Of a stretch of DNA of 43,807 nt, positions 39,293 to 43,807 are shown piece after piece. The DNA lies in assembly GCA_024697425.1 (NCBI GenBank), contig JAILFT010000047.1, positions 1-43,807 of the forward strand, given 5' to 3'. The DNA is from Butyrivibrio sp. Lineage in GTDB: Bacteria; Bacillota; Clostridia; Lachnospirales; Lachnospiraceae. Numbering within the stretch: the stretch's first letter is position 1; each line of letters begins with the position of its first letter. The position numbers and the translations under genes were made by a program. The notes under the pieces are model-generated. The model searched no databases, was not told where the DNA came from, and saw only the letters and a list, made by a program, of their open reading frames with translations.

Positions 39293-41068
39293 ATGATAAG
39301 AATTAGTCAGATCAAGATTCCTATTGAAATAAATAATAGACTCAAAGCACAATCAGAGGTGCCGGGAAAGTCCTCGTCTGATGATGCGCTGAAATCTGCC
39401 CTCAGAAAAAAGGCTGCAAAGATTCTCAGGATAGATGCAGGTAAAATCAGTCAGATTGAAATCGTTAAGCACTCTATCGATGCAAGAAAAAAGCCTGAGC
39501 TCTACGACGTTTATGTTGTTGATCTGAAAGTGCATGGCGAAAAGAATGTAGCCAAGAAGTGCCGGGATAGAAATGTGTCGGTGATTGAGGAAAAGAAATA
39601 TGATTTCCTTGAGAAAGTCAGCCGTCTAATAAATGTACCTTTGGATTGCGATGAACATGCTTCCGGCCGAATTGTCATAGTTGGAGCAGGCCCGGCAGGA
39701 CTGTTTTGCGGGTATGAGCTGGCAAAGCATGGATATAAGCCCATTATTATCGAGCGCGGCGCGGATGTAGACAAGAGAAGTGAGATTGTTGAGAAGTTCT
39801 GGGAGAGCGGAGAGCTTGATCTTAAGACCAATGTTCAGTTTGGAGAAGGCGGAGCCGGAACTTTTTCTGACGGCAAGCTCAACACCATGGTGAAGGACAA
39901 GGAAGGAAGAGGTGCTGAAGCCCTTAGGATCTTTGCAGAGAACGGAGCACCGGAGCGCATTAAGTACGAGTCCAAGCCCCACATCGGAACCGACATTCTC
40001 AAAAATGTAGTAAAGAATATCAGAAACGAGATAATAGCCTGTGGCGGACAGGTTCTTTTTGAGACTCAGCTGACAGAGCTTATCACAGATGCAGATGGAA
40101 GGCTCACCGCTATTAAAGTCAGTGGTGTTGCAAAAAAAGATGCTTCAGCCCCTGATATTGAATCAACCATAAAGTGCGACGCCGTTGTCCTTGCCATAGG
40201 CCACAGCGCCCGTGATACCTTTGTTATGCTCAAGGAAAAAAGCGTTGACATGCAGCCCAAGCCTTTTGCTGTGGGTTTTAGAGTTGAGCATCCCCAGGGC
40301 CTTATAAATCTGTCTCAGTACGGCATCGATGCTCCGGATATTCTTCCGGCTGCGCCCTACAAGCTTACGACTACCACAAAGGAGGGAAAGGGAGTCTATT
40401 CCTTCTGCATGTGCCCCGGAGGATATGTGGTTAATGCTTCTTCCGAGGAGGGAAGGCTTTGCGTCAATGGTATGAGCTACAGCAAAAGAGACGGCAATAA
40501 CGCCAACTCCGCCATCATAATAACCGTTGATCCCAAGGACTTTGGCTCCGAGGATGTCCTTGCCGGAGTGGAGTTCCAGAGAAATCTTGAAAAAAGAGCC
40601 TTTGACCTGGCGGGAGGTAAGATTCCCGTTGAGTACTATGGAGGCTTCAAGCGGGCTGTAAATTCGGCTAATACAGATGAACAGAAAAATCATACATCTG
40701 TTGGCGCAACCCAAGACAATACATGCAGTATAGACCCGGAAACCTTCACCCCTCAGATGAAGGGTGCCTATGAGTTTGCTGCTGTTCACACCATACTTCC
40801 CAAAGACCTGAACGAAGCCTTTGTTGAAGGAATGGAGAATTTCGGTCGTACGATAAAAGGCTATAATGATGCCCATGCCCTTGTCTCCGGCGTTGAGAGC
40901 AGGACTTCCTCACCGGTAAGGATAAACAGAGGTGATGACGGGCAGTCCCTTAATATAAAAGGTCTTTTCCCTTGTGGAGAAGGCGCAGGATATGCAGGCG
41001 GCATTATGTCCGCAGCAATGGACGGCATCCGCACCGCGGAGCTGGTGGCTGCGCAAATATTATTATAA
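39293..41068 (+). CDS. COG2509-type FAD-dependent dehydrogenase
   Basis: 591 residues. The N-terminal 110 residues form the small ferredoxin-like domain of this family (IRISQIKIPI, LRIDAGKISQIEIVKHSIDA), followed by the FAD motif IVIVGAGPAGLFCGYELAKH at about 127-146, QFGEGGAGTFSDGKLNT, SKPHIGTDIL, AVGFRVEHPQGLINLSQYG, and the C-terminal GLFPCGEGAGYAGGIMSAAM. Members are widespread in Firmicutes; their substrate is unknown. The ATG at 39293 has only a weak ribosome site (GCAGAGA), and no other start fits better. It stands apart from the upstream operon, separated by the AT-rich region. Confidence 0.9.
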   Translation: MIRISQIKIPIEINNRLKAQSEVPGKSSSDDALKSALRKKAAKILRIDAGKISQIEIVKHSIDARKKPELYDVYVVDLKVHGEKNVAKKCRDRNVSVIEEKKYDFLEKVSRLINVPLDCDEHASGRIVIVGAGPAGLFCGYELAKHGYKPIIIERGADVDKRSEIVEKFWESGELDLKTNVQFGEGGAGTFSDGKLNTMVKDKEGRGAEALRIFAENGAPERIKYESKPHIGTDILKNVVKNIRNEIIACGGQVLFETQLTELITDADGRLTAIKVSGVAKKDASAPDIESTIKCDAVVLAIGHSARDTFVMLKEKSVDMQPKPFAVGFRVEHPQGLINLSQYGIDAPDILPAAPYKLTTTTKEGKGVYSFCMCPGGYVVNASSEEGRLCVNGMSYSKRDGNNANSAIIITVDPKDFGSEDVLAGVEFQRNLEKRAFDLAGGKIPVEYYGGFKRAVNSANTDEQKNHTSVGATQDNTCSIDPETFTPQMKGAYEFAAVHTILPKDLNEAFVEGMENFGRTIKGYNDAHALVSGVESRTSSPVRINRGDDGQSLNIKGLFPCGEGAGYAGGIMSAAMDGIRTAELVAAQILL

Positions 41069-41174
41069 ATGACGATGTGGCATAACTGCTCATTCGAAGC
41101 TATCAAAGACAGAAAGCTCAATGCAGCGAAGCTATGCACTTCCGGCCCATGATCAAACAAAAGGAGTCCCAATA

Positions 41175-41474
41175 ATGTCTACACAGGACGCAGTAAAAGA
41201 AAAATCGAAAAGCAAGATCAAGGAACCCAGGCAGTACAACGTTGTCATGCACAACGATGACTTTACCACCATGGAATTTGTGGTGGAGGTTCTGGTGGAT
41301 ATTTTTCATAAGGATGAAGTAACAGCCCAGGCCATAATGCTGAACGTTCACAAGAAGGGCAAGGCAGTTGTGGGAAAATATCCCTACGACATCGCCAGCA
41401 CCAAGGTGAATGCGGCTCTTTCAAGGGCCAAAAGCCAGGGATACCCATTTCGAATGACGGTTGAGGAGGCGTGA
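41175..41474 (+). CDS. clpS: ATP-dependent Clp protease adaptor ClpS
   Basis: ClpS delivers N-degron substrates to ClpA-ClpP. The ATG at 41175 with AAAAGGAG upstream gives 99 residues. The hydrophobic-pocket residues are present in HNDDFTTMEFVVEVLVDIFH, and the conserved His and basic loop in NVHKKGKAVVGKYPYDIA. The C-terminus is RMTVEEA. clpA follows after 144 nt. The last 21 nt of the gene are the first copy of a 32-bp tandem repeat that continues into the intergenic space and repeats the MTVEEA-stop coding three more times. Confidence 0.95.
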   Translation: MSTQDAVKEKSKSKIKEPRQYNVVMHNDDFTTMEFVVEVLVDIFHKDEVTAQAIMLNVHKKGKAVVGKYPYDIASTKVNAALSRAKSQGYPFRMTVEEA

Positions 41475-41581
41475 AACAAAGCCAAATGACCGTAGAAGAG
41501 GCCTGACACAGAGCCAAATGACGGTGGAGAAGGCGTGAAACAAAGCCACATTACTGTTGAAGAGGTTTAAGACAGCGCCCC
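41454..41581 (+). repeat. Four 32-bp tandem copies of the clpS 3' end
   Basis: Copies at 41454-41485, 41486-41517, 41518-41549 and 41550-41581. Copy one encodes MTVEEA-stop of clpS. The others encode MTVEEA-stop, MTVEKA-stop and ITVEEV-stop, each in its own frame because 32 is not a multiple of three. Differences among copies one to three fall mostly at third codon positions. Copies are contiguous with no spacers. Confidence 0.95.
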
Positions 41582-41618
41582 CACTGAATGCCATATAGAC
41601 TATCCGGGAGATCACAAC

Positions 41619-43807
41619 ATGAAGCTTTCAGAGAATACCGCGCAGATTCTGCAGGAAACTGTGGAATATGCCCGTGAGAATAATTACGAATATGTTACGC
41701 CTGAGATGCTGCTTCTTTTCATAATGCAGGATGAGACCTTTGCGGAGGCTTTCTATTACTGCGGCGGAGATGGCACCATTCTGGCTTCGCAGCTGAACGC
41801 CTATATCTCTGACTATATCGAGAAGACTCAGGGAAAAGAGCCGGAGCTTTCAGCGGGGCTTAATTTTGTGCTGGCCTTTGCGGGGCAAAGTGCCTACAGC
41901 AGCGGCAACGAGGAGATAAATGTAAGGCATCTTGTTCATGCCATCTGGAATCTGGATGAGAGCTATGCCAAGTACTATCTGGAACAGCAGCTTTCTGAGG
42001 CAGATCTTTTACAGGAGATGGCCAATATAGAAGATGCCGCAGGCGAGGAGGACGGATACGAAATGCCCTTTGGCAATGAGGAAATGTCTGATGGTGAGGG
42101 CGGACATCCCTCAGGTCACAGAAATCAGGAAGACAACTGGAAGCTTTATGCACCGTGCCTCAATGATACGCTGAAGGATGTAAATCCTCTGATAGGAAGG
42201 CAGGCAGAACTGGAGCGGACAATTCAGATCCTCTGCAGGAAGGACAAGAACAATCCCCTTCATATCGGAGAACCCGGTGTTGGCAAAACTGCCATTACCT
42301 ACGGCCTTGTTGAGCTTCTTAAGAAGGACGAGGTTCCGGACGCCATTAAGGGAGCTAAGGTATTTGCCCTCGACCTTGGCGGTATGCTGGCGGGAACCCA
42401 GTACAGAGGCGACTTTGAAAAGAGATTTAAGAAGGTGCTTTCCGAGATCGGCAAAGAGGAAAGGCCCATCATTTACATTGACGAGATCCACAATTTATCA
42501 GGAGCAGGAGCGGTTGGTGAAGGCTCTTTTGACGCATCAAATATGTTAAAGCCCTATCTGTCTGACGGGCACATCAGGTTCATAGGTGCTACCACCTTCG
42601 AGGAGTACAAAAAATACTTCGAGAAAAACAAGAGCCTCATAAGGCGCTTCCAGAACGTGGAGATCAAGGAGCCCACTGAGGAGGAGAGCGTTAAGATCCT
42701 TGAGGGCCTGAAGGAAAAGTACGAGACCTATCACGGTGTCAGATATGATAAGGACGTTCTGGAATACGCTGTTAAGATGAGCAGCAAGTACATCAATGAG
42801 AGGTTCCTCCCGGATAAGGCCATCGACATCATCGATGAAGCCGGCTCCTACAGAAAGCTCCATCTGCTTGAGGGCAGCAACCAGACCGTTGGCAAGGATG
42901 TTATTAACGAGATCCTCACCAAGATCTGTCGTGTGCCCATCGAGACTGTTGAGACAGACGACATGGCCGGTCTGGCTACTTTGGAGGAACGTCTTAAGAA
43001 GCTTATCTTCGGACAGGACGAGGCGGTAAGCCAGGTGGTTAACGCCGTGAAATTCTCTAAGGCAGGACTTATCGAGGATGGCAAGCCTTTAGCAAGCCTT
43101 CTTTTCGTGGGCCCCACAGGTGTTGGCAAGACCGAGATAGCAAGGTGCCTGGCAAAAGAGCTGGGATCAAAGCTTATACGTTTTGATATGAGTGAGTACG
43201 GAGAAAAACACGCAGTGGCCAAGCTCATCGGCTCTCCCGCAGGATACGTGGGATATGAGGAGGGCGGCATACTGACTGAGGCCATAAGAAAGAGCCCGTC
43301 CTCTGTGCTTCTTCTTGATGAGATAGAAAAAGCTCATCCCGACATATTTAATGTGCTTTTGCAGGTAATGGATTATGCTACGCTGACCGATAACCAGGGC
43401 AGAAAGGCGGATTTCAGGAACGTGATCGTGATCATGACTTCCAACGCCGGCGCCAATAAGCTGGGAAAGAGCGGCATAGGTTTTGTAAGCGAGAAGCAGG
43501 ACAACGGAGCTCTTATGGATGCTGTAAAGCAGACCTTCCAGCCTGAGTTCAGGAACCGTCTTACCAAGATTGTTGCCTTTAACAGCATGGATGAGGAAAT
43601 GGCAAGGCTTGTAGTTGACAAGAAGCTTTCCGAGATGGCACTGCAGCTTGAGGCCAGGAACATTATCGTTAAGGCAGATAAGAAGGCAAAAGAGCTGGTG
43701 AAGGTAAGAGGTATCAGTCAGGAATTCGGTGCCAGAGAAGTGGACCGCGTAATCAGAAATGATATTAAGCCTTTGTTTGTGGATGATATTCTCTTTGGCA
43801 GTCTTAA
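41619..43807 (+). CDS. clpA: ATP-dependent Clp protease ATP-binding subunit ClpA (3' end outside window)
   Basis: ClpA is the hexameric AAA+ unfoldase that feeds substrates into ClpP. 729 codons are visible before the right edge. The N-domain (1-145, KLSENTAQILQETVEYAREN, YVTPEMLLLFIM) binds ClpS. An acidic linker follows at about 145-180. The first AAA domain has Walker A GEPGVGKT near 215-222 and IIYIDEIHNL; the second has GPTGVGKT near 498-505 and LLLDEIEKAHPDIFNVLLQV. The ClpP-docking loop contains I620-G621-F622. The start is ATG 41619 with a weak CGGGAG site. Adjacent clpS and the lack of a ClpC/ClpB middle domain support ClpA. Only the last few dozen residues are missing. Confidence 0.94.
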   Translation, partial: MKLSENTAQILQETVEYARENNYEYVTPEMLLLFIMQDETFAEAFYYCGGDGTILASQLNAYISDYIEKTQGKEPELSAGLNFVLAFAGQSAYSSGNEEINVRHLVHAIWNLDESYAKYYLEQQLSEADLLQEMANIEDAAGEEDGYEMPFGNEEMSDGEGGHPSGHRNQEDNWKLYAPCLNDTLKDVNPLIGRQAELERTIQILCRKDKNNPLHIGEPGVGKTAITYGLVELLKKDEVPDAIKGAKVFALDLGGMLAGTQYRGDFEKRFKKVLSEIGKEERPIIYIDEIHNLSGAGAVGEGSFDASNMLKPYLSDGHIRFIGATTFEEYKKYFEKNKSLIRRFQNVEIKEPTEEESVKILEGLKEKYETYHGVRYDKDVLEYAVKMSSKYINERFLPDKAIDIIDEAGSYRKLHLLEGSNQTVGKDVINEILTKICRVPIETVETDDMAGLATLEERLKKLIFGQDEAVSQVVNAVKFSKAGLIEDGKPLASLLFVGPTGVGKTEIARCLAKELGSKLIRFDMSEYGEKHAVAKLIGSPAGYVGYEEGGILTEAIRKSPSSVLLLDEIEKAHPDIFNVLLQVMDYATLTDNQGRKADFRNVIVIMTSNAGANKLGKSGIGFVSEKQDNGALMDAVKQTFQPEFRNRLTKIVAFNSMDEEMARLVVDKKLSEMALQLEARNIIVKADKKAKELVKVRGISQEFGAREVDRVIRNDIKPLFVDDILFGSL

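Noticed and set aside
39106-39294. Minus-strand 62-codon frame in the gap before the COG2509 gene
   Set aside because: No ribosome site, overlaps the AT-rich repeats and abuts the start of the next gene; likely chance.
41454-41581. Regular 32-bp repeats could suggest a CRISPR array
   Set aside because: Units are contiguous with no spacers, begin inside clpS, and there are no cas genes nearby.
1-43807. tRNA, rRNA or insertion-sequence genes
   Set aside because: Apart from tmRNA no cloverleaf, rRNA stretch or transposase/integrase reading was recognised on either strand.

Overview
The window looks like a chromosomal segment of a low-to-mid GC Firmicute of the family Lachnospiraceae, most likely of the Butyrivibrio/Pseudobutyrivibrio type. 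This rests on the secG-rnr-smpB-ssrA order, the NfnAB pair, the rlmH-phoH-HD-ybeY cluster, the RBS style (GGAGG/AAGGAG) and my recollection of the protein families. No similarity search was run.

Layout. (1) 1-5012: a truncated RpiB/LacAB-type isomerase on the minus strand, then a plus-strand run of a membrane-anchored TPR protein, a manganese-type CDF exporter and a DUF4153-like membrane protein. (2) 5044-10004: gpmI with its own promoter, then secG, a strong terminator, rnr and smpB. (3) 10023-12950: two accessory genes between smpB and ssrA, namely a double-TIR/Sel1/TPR protein and a six-helix membrane protein, separated by a stretch that seems to hold a gene remnant and a long hairpin. (4) 12990-13430: tmRNA (ssrA) with promoter and terminator; its tag reads ANDNLAYAA. 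(5) 13427-19327: 12-bp direct repeats, a promoter, a terminator-like leader hairpin and a 1844-residue secreted Ig-like protein. (6) 19392-21029: solo proB and a convergent unknown gene. (7) 21098-26789: ftsK, a candidate structured leader RNA, fhs and folD (C1-folate interconversion). (8) 26815-31529: a zinc-ribbon/TM/TPR/chitobiase-C protein, nfnA-nfnB (electron bifurcation) and a DegV protein. (9) 31590-38934: a probable operon of a MORN protein, rlmH, phoH, a degenerate PgpH-like HD protein, ybeY, a flippase-like protein and an HI0933-type flavoprotein. (10) 38935-43807: a 358-nt AT-rich repeat-bearing intergenic stretch, a COG2509 flavoprotein, clpS and the first 729 codons of clpA.

How the genes work together. 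Ribosome rescue and RNA decay are grouped (rnr, smpB, ssrA). Degradation of tagged and N-degron proteins is served by clpS-clpA. Ribosome maturation is served by rlmH, phoH and ybeY. fhs and folD interconvert one-carbon folates, and NfnAB balances NADH, NADPH and ferredoxin. The accessory material is concentrated around ssrA, a well-known integration site.

Most notable observations: a four-copy 32-bp tandem repeat of the clpS 3' end, in which each copy keeps a MTVEEA-stop reading in a new frame; the TIR/TPR gene inserted between smpB and ssrA; a PgpH homologue whose HD motif reads HR; and a leader before fhs with mutually exclusive helices next to the RBS.
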